A program made the translations under genes and the position numbers. The notes below the pieces were generated by a model. The model ran no database searches. It was not told the DNA's origin and saw only the letters and a program-made list of their open reading frames with translations. A stretch of DNA of 47,290 bases from an uncultured Eubacteriales bacterium (GTDB lineage: Bacteria; Bacillota; Clostridia; Oscillospirales; Acutalibacteraceae): the NCBI GenBank assembly GCA_934636435.1, contig CAKUAQ010000013.1:1-47290 (forward strand), written 5' to 3'. Shown here piece by piece: positions 8,501-16,265 of this stretch. Within the stretch, counting starts at the first letter, position 1. The number at the start of each line of letters is the position of its first letter.

Positions 8501-10000
8501 TTTGAGACTTTTCTGGGCTTTGATGGCGATAAATCCCCCGATATTGATCTGAATTTTGCCTCTGAATATCAGAATCAGGCGCACCGGTACACCGAGACAC
8601 TGTTCGGTCTTGACCACGTGTTCAAGGCCGGCACCATCGGCACCATCGCCGATAAGACTGCCTATGGCTATGTGAAAAAATATGCCGAGGAGCGGGGGCT
8701 GGCGTACAGCCCGGCGGAGCTGGATCGGCTGGCGATCGGCTGCACCGGGGTCAAGCGCACCACCGGCCAGCACCCCGGCGGCATGGTGGTCGTGCCCAAC
8801 GACTATGAAATTGAGGATTTCTGCCCGGTGCAGCATCCGGCGGACAAAAGCGATTCCGACAACATCACCACCCACTTCGATTTCCATTCCATCCACGATA
8901 CCATTCTGAAGCTGGATAATCTGGGGCATGTTATTCCCACCATCTATAAGTATCTGGAAAAATACACCGGCGTCCCGGTGATGGAGGTGGATATGTCCGA
9001 CCCGGCGGTGTACAGTCTGTTCACCTCACCCGAGGCGCTGGGGCTGACAAAGGAGCAGCTGGGCTGCGAGACCGGCACCCTGTCCATCCCCGAGATGGGC
9101 ACGGGCTTCACCATGCAGATGCTGCTGGATTGCAAGCCCACCACCTTTGCCGACCTGCTGCAGATTTCCGGTATGTCCCATGGCACGGACGTGTGGCTGG
9201 GCAATGCGCAGGATCTTATTCGGGCGGGCACCTGCACCATCTCCACCGCCATCGGCACCCGTGACAGCATCATGGTCTACCTGATGCATAAGGGGCTGGA
9301 GCCGAAGATGGCGTTCAACATTATGGAAAAGGTCCGGAAAGGCATGGTGGCGAAGGGAAAGCTGCCCCCGGAGGTATGGGAGAAGATGGAGTCGGAGATG
9401 CGCTCCCACGATGTGCCGGAATGGTACATCGGCTCCTGCAAGAAGATCATGTATATGTTCCCGAAGGCCCATGCCGCCGCCTATGTTATCGCGGCGCTGC
9501 GGGTGGCGTGGTATAAAGTGCATTATCCCGTGGCGTATTATGCAGCCTATTTTACCGGTCGCGGCGAGGATTTTGATGCTGCGCCGGTGCAGAAGGGTAT
9601 CGACGCCGTCAAGCTGCTGATGGATGATATCCGGGAGCGTGGCAAGGAGGCCAGCCAGAAGGAGCAGAATATGGCGGATGCTCTCCATGTCATTTATGAG
9701 GCGATGCTGCGGGGGGTGGAGTTCCTCCCGGTCGATCTGTATAAGTCCCACTGGTATCAGTTCCTGGTGGAGAAAGGCGAGGATGGGCAGGAGCGGATCC
9801 GTCTGCCTTTCAGCGCCGTGGCTGGTCTGGGCGAGGCGGCGGCACGCAGTATGCAGGAGGCGGCCGACCCGGAGGACCCGTATATTTCCTGCGACGATTT
9901 GCAGACCCGCACCGGTATCACCAAGGCGGTGATGCAATCCCTGCGGGAGCTGGGTGTGGTGGACGGCTTGCCGGAAACCAGCCAGATGACCTTCTTCTAA
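5555..10000 (+). CDS. polC: DNA polymerase III alpha subunit, PolC type
   Basis: PolC is the essential replicative polymerase of low-GC Gram-positive lineages and carries its own proofreading exonuclease. The order fits the family. A variable N-terminal domain and an Ala/Glu-rich linker (about residues 165-215) come first, then an OB-fold. The PHP domain begins near residue 354 (ELHMHTKMS). The DnaQ-like exonuclease inserted in it has DIETTGL at 447. A cysteine zinc motif (ICRNKGC ... CPHC) precedes the polymerase site PDIDLNF with Asp996 and Asp998. At 1481 residues it is slightly longer than usual. GGAGG lies ten bases before the ATG. Upstream, a weak 6-bp hairpin (5493-5498/5519-5524) lacks a T-run. 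Confidence 0.97.
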   Translation: MDAQKFGNLFGPYLPTDGRWQALSDGVVERLDVSHGDRAVGIVIRLPGLVAAETLFAAEKEVASALHMTSAAIRPVFPGELLGDDAGWPSLTEHLRRRNVAVNGTLDDARFALEGDALTVECVHGGTNILSATGTESLLEGLIYEQFGRRVKVTFAGEDVPCDDEHNRQMQRQAEQEAAESARLQAEKRAAERAAQPQPATESTPAKPGKPADPTRPPADGLPIYLDTAQVLFGTPVRERPVPIKGLEADGSTVTVWGEIFRIDSRDNRDGTKTNYSISITDRTSSLTLKLWLTKGRDKDRIAAVKGLKNGNCLVVTGPYDYDDYTKCNLLRPKSMSVVAKYSRQDLAEHKRVELHMHTKMSAMDAVTDAATLVKRAASWGHKAVAITDHGVVQAFPDIMNAAKDLKKAGTPIKVLYGMEAYYVNDMIPAVDGKADPTLTDECIVFDIETTGLSPATERITEIGAVRVINGEIQEEFDIFVNPGKPIPPKITELTGITDQMVADAPDEAEGLRQFYAFCGDCRVLVAHNAKFDTSFIRAAARRSGVEYPFTSIDTVPVCRALYPGQKNYKLDTVAEFLRLPPFNHHRACDDARVLAQIYQHCIKDMGEKGIETVQQINCTITGVDPKKAGYYHMILIARNQVGLKNLYKLVSYSNLECFSRKPRIPRSKLMEHREGLIIGSACEAGELYRAIEADKPWGELCDIASFYDFLEIQPLGNNAFMLRPSKGKGGVINPPRCQSEAQLIAYNKTIVRLGEKLGIPVCATCDVHFMDPEDEMYRRVLMAGTGFDDADQQPPLYFRTTEEMLKEFSYLGEKKAREVVIDNPNLVADWTEEISPIPKGTFPPHMDGADEELQEICWNRAKEIYGDPMPEIVSARLEKELNSIIKHGFAVLYMIAQKLVANSVEHGYLVGSRGSVGSSFVAHMAGISEVNPLAPHYICRNKGCKYSEFFTHGEVGSGFDLPVKMCPHCGQKLGRDGHEIPFETFLGFDGDKSPDIDLNFASEYQNQAHRYTETLFGLDHVFKAGTIGTIADKTAYGYVKKYAEERGLAYSPAELDRLAIGCTGVKRTTGQHPGGMVVVPNDYEIEDFCPVQHPADKSDSDNITTHFDFHSIHDTILKLDNLGHVIPTIYKYLEKYTGVPVMEVDMSDPAVYSLFTSPEALGLTKEQLGCETGTLSIPEMGTGFTMQMLLDCKPTTFADLLQISGMSHGTDVWLGNAQDLIRAGTCTISTAIGTRDSIMVYLMHKGLEPKMAFNIMEKVRKGMVAKGKLPPEVWEKMESEMRSHDVPEWYIGSCKKIMYMFPKAHAAAYVIAALRVAWYKVHYPVAYYAAYFTGRGEDFDAAPVQKGIDAVKLLMDDIRERGKEASQKEQNMADALHVIYEAMLRGVEFLPVDLYKSHWYQFLVEKGEDGQERIRLPFSAVAGLGEAAARSMQEAADPEDPYISCDDLQTRTGITKAVMQSLRELGVVDGLPETSQMTFF

Positions 10001-10046
10001 GCGAATAAGGGCGGCGATATGTCGCTCAAGATAAGGAGATATGTAT

Positions 10047-10469
10047 ATGTTAAAAGGCATTAACCCACTGCTGTCCCCGGAGCTGCTGAAAATTCTGTCG
10101 GAGATGGGACACGGCAACGAGATCATCATTGCCGATGGCGGATTCCCCGCCGCGGATCTGGCGCGCCATCTGGTGCGGGCGGATGGCGTGGGCTGCGTCG
10201 CCATGCTGGAGGCGGTGCTGTCGGTGCTGCCGCTGGATCAGTACGACGACCATAATTTCATTCTGATGAATGTGACCGGCGGCGACCGGCCCCCGGCAAT
10301 CTGGGAGGAATACGCCCGGGTGCTGAAACAATATGAGCCGCAGGCGCATATCGAGCATATCGACCGGTTCGATTACTATGACCGGGCGAAACAGGCGTAT
10401 GCGGTGATCGCCACCGGTGAGATGGCGCCTTACGGCAATATCCTGCTGAAAAAGGGCTGCATTCGCTGA
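10047..10469 (+). CDS. fucU: RbsD/FucU family sugar mutarotase, likely L-fucose mutarotase
   Basis: The family interconverts anomers of fucose or ribose so that downstream kinases and isomerases receive the right form. The 140-residue product opens with the FucU-like LLSPELLKILSEMGHG segment (His22 is the expected catalytic position) and continues with NEIIIADGGFPA. A C-terminal Tyr-containing segment reads ERFDYYDRAK-like and ends PYGNILLKKG, both features of FucU rather than RbsD. AAGGAG eight bases upstream selects the ATG at 10047 over the one at 10041. No fucose catabolic gene is nearby and it follows polC by 46 bases, so its sugar is uncertain. It ends at a strong two-way terminator. 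Confidence 0.85.
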   Translation: MLKGINPLLSPELLKILSEMGHGNEIIIADGGFPAADLARHLVRADGVGCVAMLEAVLSVLPLDQYDDHNFILMNVTGGDRPPAIWEEYARVLKQYEPQAHIEHIDRFDYYDRAKQAYAVIATGEMAPYGNILLKKGCIR

Positions 10470-10496
10470 ATTACCGGACTAAACCCCAATGAACGA

Positions 10497-10531
10497 AAAG
10501 GACCCCGGAGCCGACGGCTCCGGGGTCCTTT
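10497..10531. terminator. Bidirectional terminator between fucU and valS
   Basis: A perfect 16-bp stem (10497-10512 with 10516-10531) closes a three-base loop, with A-rich bases on the left flank and T-rich bases on the right. It lies between the converging fucU and valS genes and can serve both strands. Confidence 0.9.
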
Positions 10532-10571
10532 GTGTGCTTGTCCGTATACGCCAGCCGGTTGTTTACGGGCT

Positions 10572-13283
10572 TTATTGCATCTGCTGCATGGATTGCTCCA
10601 GCAGCGCCAGCTTTTCCCGCAGGCTGTCCGCCTGCGCCTGAGCGCCGGCCACCACCGTGGCGGGGGCTTTGTCGGTGAAGGCCTTGTTGCTCAGCCGTGC
10701 CAGTACGCCTGCCAGCTGCTTTTCGGCGTTCTGCTTTTCCTTTTCCAGCCGCGCCAGCTCGGCGGCTTTGTCCACCAGCTCGTCCAACGGGATCTTCAGT
10801 GTGGCGGCGTCGGTGACGATATTCACCGTTCCGGCCACCTCGAAATGCGCGCCGATCTCCACCTGCGCGGCAGAAGCCAGCCGCTGCAGGAAGGGCACAC
10901 CGGCGGTAAAGGTGTCCGCAAAGGCTGTTTCCACGAATACATCCGCTTTCCGGGAGGGCGGCACGTTCATCTCTGCCCGGCGGTTGCGGATGGCGCGGAT
11001 GGCGTCCATGATCCGCTCCATCCCTTTTTCCTCCTCCGGGAACACCATAGTGGGATCGTACACCGGCCAGGGAGCGATCATAATGCTGTCGCCCTCGTGG
11101 GGGAGGGACTGCCAGATTTCCTCGGTGATGAACGGCATAAAGGGATGCAGCAGCCGGAGCATACCGGTCATCACATAGCACAGCACCCGCAGCGCGTTCT
11201 CCGCGCCGTCTTCCTGCAGCCGGGATTTGCACAGCTCGATATACCAGTCGCAGTAGCTGTCCCAGATGAAATCGTACAGCTTTTGCACGGCGATGCCCAG
11301 CTCGAATTTCTCCAGATTATCGGTGACCGCCTGCACCAGTTCATTGTAGCGGCTGAGAATCCATTTATCCTCCAGCGCCAGCGTTTCCGGCAGGGTGAGC
11401 GGAATTTCATGTCCCTCCAGATTCATCCGCAGGAAACGGGCGGCGTTCCACAGCTTGTTGGCAAAATTGCGGCTGGCCTCCACCTTGTCGGTCATATACC
11501 GCATATCGTTTCCGGGGCTGTTGCCAGTGGCCAGCATAAACCGCAGGGCATCGGCGCCGTATTTATCGATCTCTTCCAGCGGGTCTACGCCGTTGCCCAG
11601 CGATTTGGACATTTTCCGCCCCTGGCTGTCCCGCACCAGTCCGTGAATCAGCACGGTGCGGAAGGGTGCCTTGCCGGTATACGCCAGCCCGGAGAAGATC
11701 ATCCGGCTCACCCAGAAGCCGATGATGTCGTAGCCGGTCACCAGCGTGTCGGTGGGATAGAAATAGTCCAGCTCCTCCGTCTGTTCCGGCCAGCCCAGCG
11801 TGGAGAAGGGCCACAGCGCAGAGGAAAACCAGGTATCCAGCGTGTCGGGGTCCTGGGTCAGATGGCAGCCGCCGCACTTGGGGCAGACGGCGGGGGCGTC
11901 CTTCGCCACCACGGTCTCGCCGCAGTCGTCGCAATACCAGGCGGGAATGCGATGCCCCCACCACAGCTGGCGGGAGATGCACCAGTCGCGGGTCGCCCGC
12001 ATCCAGTTGAGATAGTTTTTGGTGAACCGCTCCGGCACAAAGGTGATATCGCCCTTTTCCACCGCCTCGATGGCGGGCTTTGCCAGCGGCTCCATCTTCA
12101 CGAACCACTGCTTGGACACCATCGGCTCGATGGTGGAATGGCACCGGTAGCAGGTGCCCACATCGTGGGTCAGATCCTCGGTCTCCTTGAGAAATCCGCC
12201 CGCCTCCAGATCCTTCAGGATAGCCTTGCGTGCCTCCTTGGCGGTCATACCGGCATATTGGCCGCAATCCAGCACCTCCGGTTCGCCCTGCGCCGCCCGT
12301 CCGGAGGCAATCAGCTCATCGGCGGCGGCTTTGTCCGCCGCGCCGGTCATGCGCCCGTCGTAGGTCAGCACCCGGATGAGGGGCAGGTCGTGGCGTCTGC
12401 CGACCTCAAAGTCGTTGGGGTCGTGGGCGGGGGTGATCTTCACCACGCCGGTCCCCTTGGTCATATCGGCGTGCTCGTCGCAGACGATGGGGATTTCCTT
12501 GTTCAGCAGGGGCAGGATCACATGGCAGCCGTGGAGGTGTGCGTACCGCTCGTCCTCGGCGTTGATGGCCACGGCGGTATCGCCCAGCATGGTCTCCGGG
12601 CGGGTGGTCGCCAGCTCCAGCATTTCACCGGTCTCCTTGACCGGATACAGCAGATGCCAGAAGTGGCTGCTTTGCGGCTCGTATTCCACCTCGGCGTCGG
12701 AGATGGAGGTGTTGCACTTAGGGCACCAGTTTACCATCCGGTTGCCCCGGTAGATGAGTCCCTGCTCATACAGCCGCACGAACACGTCCTTCACCGCTTT
12801 GGAGCAGCCCTCGTCCATGGTGAACCGCTCCCGCTCCCAGTCGCAGCTGGAGCCGATGGTTTTCAGCTGGCTGACGATGCGGCTGCCGTATTTTTCTTTC
12901 CACGCCCAGGCACGCTCCAAAAAGCCGTCCCGTCCCAGCTCCTCTTTGGTGACGCCCTCCTGCCGCATGGCCTCCACCACCTTTGCCTCGGTGGCGATCG
13001 AGGCGTGATCGGTGCCGGGCATCCACAGGGCCTCATAGCCCTGCATCCGCCGCCAGCGGATGAGGATATCCTGCAGAGTGTTGTCCAGCGCATGGCCCAT
13101 ATGCAGCTGCCCGGTGATATTCGGGGGCGGCATCATGACGGTGTAGGGCTTTTTCTCGCTGCCGTCGGCGTTTTTGGCGTGAGCGGTGGCATGGAAATAA
13201 CCGCCGTCCAGCCAGAATTGATAGGTGCGCTGCTCCACCTCCCGGGGATCGTACACCTTGGCCAGTTCCTTCGGTTGTGCCAT
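10572..13283 (-). CDS. valS: Valine--tRNA ligase
   Basis: ValRS charges tRNA-Val and edits misactivated threonine. It is a class I synthetase with the HIGH-type motif HMGH at residues 61-64 and KMSKS at 557-561. A CP1 editing domain lies between them, a cysteine pair (CDDC ... CPKC) marks a zinc site, and the C-terminal coiled coil begins near residue 840 with Lys/Glu-rich sequence. At 903 residues it is full length. AAGGAG lies eight bases before the ATG and overlaps the stop of the preceding gene, so translation is likely coupled. No T-box leader is possible in the 14-base gap. It is the last gene of the metG - flavin reductase - valS set. Confidence 0.97.
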   Translation of the reverse strand: MAQPKELAKVYDPREVEQRTYQFWLDGGYFHATAHAKNADGSEKKPYTVMMPPPNITGQLHMGHALDNTLQDILIRWRRMQGYEALWMPGTDHASIATEAKVVEAMRQEGVTKEELGRDGFLERAWAWKEKYGSRIVSQLKTIGSSCDWERERFTMDEGCSKAVKDVFVRLYEQGLIYRGNRMVNWCPKCNTSISDAEVEYEPQSSHFWHLLYPVKETGEMLELATTRPETMLGDTAVAINAEDERYAHLHGCHVILPLLNKEIPIVCDEHADMTKGTGVVKITPAHDPNDFEVGRRHDLPLIRVLTYDGRMTGAADKAAADELIASGRAAQGEPEVLDCGQYAGMTAKEARKAILKDLEAGGFLKETEDLTHDVGTCYRCHSTIEPMVSKQWFVKMEPLAKPAIEAVEKGDITFVPERFTKNYLNWMRATRDWCISRQLWWGHRIPAWYCDDCGETVVAKDAPAVCPKCGGCHLTQDPDTLDTWFSSALWPFSTLGWPEQTEELDYFYPTDTLVTGYDIIGFWVSRMIFSGLAYTGKAPFRTVLIHGLVRDSQGRKMSKSLGNGVDPLEEIDKYGADALRFMLATGNSPGNDMRYMTDKVEASRNFANKLWNAARFLRMNLEGHEIPLTLPETLALEDKWILSRYNELVQAVTDNLEKFELGIAVQKLYDFIWDSYCDWYIELCKSRLQEDGAENALRVLCYVMTGMLRLLHPFMPFITEEIWQSLPHEGDSIMIAPWPVYDPTMVFPEEEKGMERIMDAIRAIRNRRAEMNVPPSRKADVFVETAFADTFTAGVPFLQRLASAAQVEIGAHFEVAGTVNIVTDAATLKIPLDELVDKAAELARLEKEKQNAEKQLAGVLARLSNKAFTDKAPATVVAGAQAQADSLREKLALLEQSMQQMQ

Positions 13284-13297
13284 ATTTTTTGCTCCTT

Positions 13298-13804
13298 TCA
13301 GTGGACACGGCGTAAGACCTTGACGATCTCGCCGATATACATCCGGTGATAGTCGTTATTATAGTGTCCCTCAATGGTGGGGTCTAAGAATCCGGCGGGG
13401 TCGATATCCTGCCGATACATCTTCCGGCAGATGAGCACCAGCCGCGCCTCGTCCGGATAGGGCGCGGCTTCGTCGGTGCGGGGGGTTAGTCCGGCGGCGG
13501 AAAACTTGTCGCCCTCCCGGCCGCTCATTTTTCCGCACAGCTGGAGCGCCCGGCGGTTTTCATCGCCGAAAAAGGCCAGTGAGAAGTGCTTTTCCCGCTC
13601 CATGAAGCCGTAGGTGTAGCGGGTAGGGCGCACATAGCAGGTGGCCACCGGCGCATTCCACAGCACCCCCAATCCGCCCCAGCTGGCGGTCATGGTGTTC
13701 AGGTCACCGGGCTTGCCGGCGGAAATCAGCATCCATTGCTTTCCGATCAGGTCAAAGGGATTTTCCCGTATCTCGGAGGGGTCGATCTCTACAAATTTAT
13801 TCAT
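13298..13804 (-). CDS. Flavin reductase-like domain protein
   Basis: The 168-residue protein has the flavin-reductase-like (split-barrel, FMN-binding) fold signature. It has an N-terminal LISAG...NTMTASWGGLG stretch, then PVATCYVRPTRYTYGFME and the HFSLAFFGDENRRAL segment typical of this family. Such proteins reduce flavin with NAD(P)H or simply hold FMN; the partner is unknown. The ATG at 13804 follows AGGAGG by a good distance, so the long upstream extension overlapping metG is not used. It sits between metG and valS, 17 and 14 bases away, which makes it part of one operon with two tRNA synthetases. I see no direct link to translation. Family assignment is good and function open. Confidence 0.8.
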   Translation of the reverse strand: MNKFVEIDPSEIRENPFDLIGKQWMLISAGKPGDLNTMTASWGGLGVLWNAPVATCYVRPTRYTYGFMEREKHFSLAFFGDENRRALQLCGKMSGREGDKFSAAGLTPRTDEAAPYPDEARLVLICRKMYRQDIDPAGFLDPTIEGHYNNDYHRMYIGEIVKVLRRVH

Positions 13805-13821
13805 AGAACGCTCCTCCTGCA

Positions 13822-15768
13822 TCAGTGGATGGCGCTGCCGGGGGTCATACCGTCCACAAACAGCACCTGCACGTCCTCGGAGCCGTCGGGCTTTTCGCCG
13901 GAGGCGGCCAGAATCATACCCTGGCTCTCCACGCCGCACAGCTTGGCGGGCTTCAGATTGGCGACCAGCACCACCTTGTGGCCGACCAGCTGCTCCGGGG
14001 TGTACCAAAGAGCAATGCCGGAGCAGACCGTGCGGGGGGTGCCGGTGCCGTCGTTGAGGGTGAGCTTCAGGAGCTTTTTCGCCTTTTTGATGGGCTCGCA
14101 GGCGGTGATCTCCGCCACCCGCAGGTCCACCTTCTGGAAGTCCTCAATGCCGATCTCCGGCAGGAAGGCGATGCCGGCGGCTGCCTCCTCCGCTTGGGCG
14201 GCCGCCTCCTGCTCGGCGGCAATCTCCGCCAGCAGCTTTTCGCTGTCGATGCGGGCGAACAGGGGGGAGGGGGTGCCGACGGTGTGCTGCGGGGCGGCGC
14301 CGTAGACGGCATCGGTCATGGCAGACAGAGCGGTTCCCAGCTGCGTATGGATTGCCTGTGCCGTGGACGGCATAAAGGGTGTCAGCAGGATACCGATGAC
14401 CCGGATGCACTCCAGCAGGTTGTACAGCACCGCCTCCAGCCGTTCCCGGTTGGCGTCGTCCTTGGCCAGCGCCCACGGAGCGGTCTCGTCAATATATTTG
14501 TTGCAGCGCTTGGCCAGCGCCATAACGGTTTCGGCGGCGTCCGCATTGTGCCAGATGTCCATTTGATTCTGATACTGCCGGACGGTTTCGCCGCACAGGG
14601 CGGTGAGCTCCTGATCCAGCGGATCGGTGACGGCGGCGGGCTTTTGCACGGTGCCGCCGAAATACTTGTTGGTCATGGCGATGCTGCGGTTCACCAGATT
14701 GCCCAGCGTGTTTGCCAGATCGGTGTTGTAGCGATTGATGACATTTTCATAGGTGATGGTGCCATCCTGCGCGAACGGGATCTCGGTGAGCAGATAATAC
14801 CGCACCGCGTCTACGCCGAATTTCTTCGCCAGCTCGTCGGCATAGATCACATTGCCCTTGGACTTGCTCATCTTATCCTCGCCGGACAGCAGCCATGGGT
14901 GCCCCAGCACCTGCTTGGGCAGCGGCTCGTCCAGCGCCATAAGGATGATGGGCCAGTAGATGGTGTGGAACCGGACGATATCCTTGCCGATGACGTGCAG
15001 ATCGGCGGGCCAATACTTTTTGTAGCGTTCGCTGCTGCCGTCAGGGCTGTAGCCGATGCCGGTGATGTAGTTGGTGAGCGCGTCCAGCCAGACATAAACC
15101 ACGTGCCGGTCGTCGAAATCCACCGGGATGCCCCACTTGAAGGAGGAGCGGGATACGCACAGGTCGTTGAGCCCGGGCTTGAGGAAATTGTTGATCATCT
15201 CGTTGCGCCGGGAGGCCGGAGCGAAGAAGTCCGGGTTATCCTCGTAGTATTGCATCAGCCGATCCTGATATTTCCCCAGCTTCAGGAAGTAGGCCTCCTC
15301 CTTGGCGTCCACACATTCCCGTCCGCAGTCGGGGCATTTGCCGTCCTTGAGCTGGCTGGGGGTGAAAAAGCTCTCGCAGGGGACGCAGTATTTGCCCTCA
15401 TAGCTGCCCTTGTAGATGTCCCCCTGCTCATAGAGCTTGCGGAAGATCTTCTGTACGGCCGCCACATGATCGGCGTCGGTGGTGCGGATGAACCGGTCGT
15501 AGGTTACATCCATACAGTCCCAGACCGCTTTGATCTGCGCCGAGATCCGGTCGACGTATTCCTTGGGGCTGATGCCCTCCTGCTGGGCGTATTGCTCGAT
15601 CTTCAGCCCGTGCTCGTCCGACCCGGTGAGGAAATATACGTCGAAGCCCTGCATCCGCTTGTAGCGGGCGATCATGTCCGCCAGGACGATGTCGTAGGTG
15701 TTGCCGATATGGGGCTTGCGGCTGGTGTAAGCAATGGCTGTGGTGAGATAAAAATTGGGTTTGTCCAT
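13822..15768 (-). CDS. metG: Methionine--tRNA ligase
   Basis: MetRS charges both initiator and elongator tRNA-Met. The HIGH-type motif reads HIGN at residues 20-23 and KMSKS is at 299-303. A Cys-x2-C ... Cys-x2-C knuckle (CVPCES then CPDCGREC) lies in the connective peptide. A C-terminal tRNA-binding domain of the Trbp111/EMAP type starts around residue 545 (FQKVDLRVAEI). At 648 residues it is the long dimeric form. The ATG at 15768 follows GAGGAGG at ten bases; an upstream in-frame ATG would lie before that site and is less likely. It leads the operon with the flavin reductase and valS. A sigma-A-like promoter lies upstream; no T-box motif was found. Confidence 0.96.
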   Translation of the reverse strand: MDKPNFYLTTAIAYTSRKPHIGNTYDIVLADMIARYKRMQGFDVYFLTGSDEHGLKIEQYAQQEGISPKEYVDRISAQIKAVWDCMDVTYDRFIRTTDADHVAAVQKIFRKLYEQGDIYKGSYEGKYCVPCESFFTPSQLKDGKCPDCGRECVDAKEEAYFLKLGKYQDRLMQYYEDNPDFFAPASRRNEMINNFLKPGLNDLCVSRSSFKWGIPVDFDDRHVVYVWLDALTNYITGIGYSPDGSSERYKKYWPADLHVIGKDIVRFHTIYWPIILMALDEPLPKQVLGHPWLLSGEDKMSKSKGNVIYADELAKKFGVDAVRYYLLTEIPFAQDGTITYENVINRYNTDLANTLGNLVNRSIAMTNKYFGGTVQKPAAVTDPLDQELTALCGETVRQYQNQMDIWHNADAAETVMALAKRCNKYIDETAPWALAKDDANRERLEAVLYNLLECIRVIGILLTPFMPSTAQAIHTQLGTALSAMTDAVYGAAPQHTVGTPSPLFARIDSEKLLAEIAAEQEAAAQAEEAAAGIAFLPEIGIEDFQKVDLRVAEITACEPIKKAKKLLKLTLNDGTGTPRTVCSGIALWYTPEQLVGHKVVLVANLKPAKLCGVESQGMILAASGEKPDGSEDVQVLFVDGMTPGSAIH

Positions 15769-15805
15769 GAATGGGAAGCCTCCTCGTTTTGATGACATAT
15801 CCTCT

Positions 15806-15833
15806 ATTTTACCATATATAGAGAAAAATACAA
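15806..15833 (-). promoter_or_regulatory. Probable sigma-A promoter of metG operon
   Basis: Read on the minus strand, TTGTAT (15828-15833) and TAAAAT (15806-15811) stand 16 bases apart in an AT-rich stretch about 38 bases before the metG ATG. Confidence 0.6.
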
Positions 15834-15924
15834 TATTTTTTGCAGATTTTTCCGGATTTTCTGTGCCGGCGGGCAGAAATCCGCTTCGGCGGGCGGATTT
15901 TCCGGGGAAAGTGGCAATAAACCG

Positions 15925-15953
15925 TTGCAATTCCCGCTTGTTTATGGTAGTAT
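15925..15953 (+). promoter_or_regulatory. Probable sigma-A promoter of the ACT-domain gene
   Basis: TTGCAA (15925-15930) and TAGTAT (15948-15953) are 17 bases apart, about 33 bases before the ACT-domain start. Between this site and the opposed metG promoter lie overlapping inverted repeats, including 15877-15884 with 15893-15900, which have no T-run and no clear role. Confidence 0.6.
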
Positions 15954-15985
15954 CAGAAAATCAAATGATAGGAGGGTTCCAAACG

Positions 15986-16255
15986 ATGCGAGCCGTAATT
16001 ACCGTGGTTGGGCGGGATGCCGTGGGCATTCTGGCGAAGGTGGCCGGCCGGTGCAGCGAGCACAAGGTCAATGTGATCGAGGTCACCCAGTCCATTTTGC
16101 AGGACTTGTTTGCGATGATTATGCTGGTGGATATGCAGCACAGCGATATTCCGTTCACCCAAATCGTGGACGAGATGACCGAACTGGGAAAAGAGAACGG
16201 ACTGGTCATTCACTGTATGCACGAGGATATCTTTAACGCTATGCACACGATTTGA
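15986..16255 (+). CDS. ACT domain-containing protein (UPF0237 type)
   Basis: This 89-residue protein is a single ACT domain of the UPF0237 kind, with the opening pattern MRAVITVVGRD-VGI and the V-VIEVTQSI-QD-F-M segment. ACT domains usually bind amino acids or other small ligands and regulate a partner. AGGAGGG lies ten bases before the ATG. The next gene, a UPF0210/PFL protein, begins ten bases on; these two families are conserved neighbours in Firmicutes, so they probably act together. The regulated process is not known to me. The gene has its own promoter, opposed to that of metG. Confidence 0.88.
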   Translation: MRAVITVVGRDAVGILAKVAGRCSEHKVNVIEVTQSILQDLFAMIMLVDMQHSDIPFTQIVDEMTELGKENGLVIHCMHEDIFNAMHTI

Positions 16256-16265
16256 GGGACGCCAT

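Noticed and set aside
15769..15985. T-box or other riboswitch before metG
   Set aside because: No T-box sequence of the TGGNACC type is present and the minus-strand leader after the promoter is only about 35 bases, too short.
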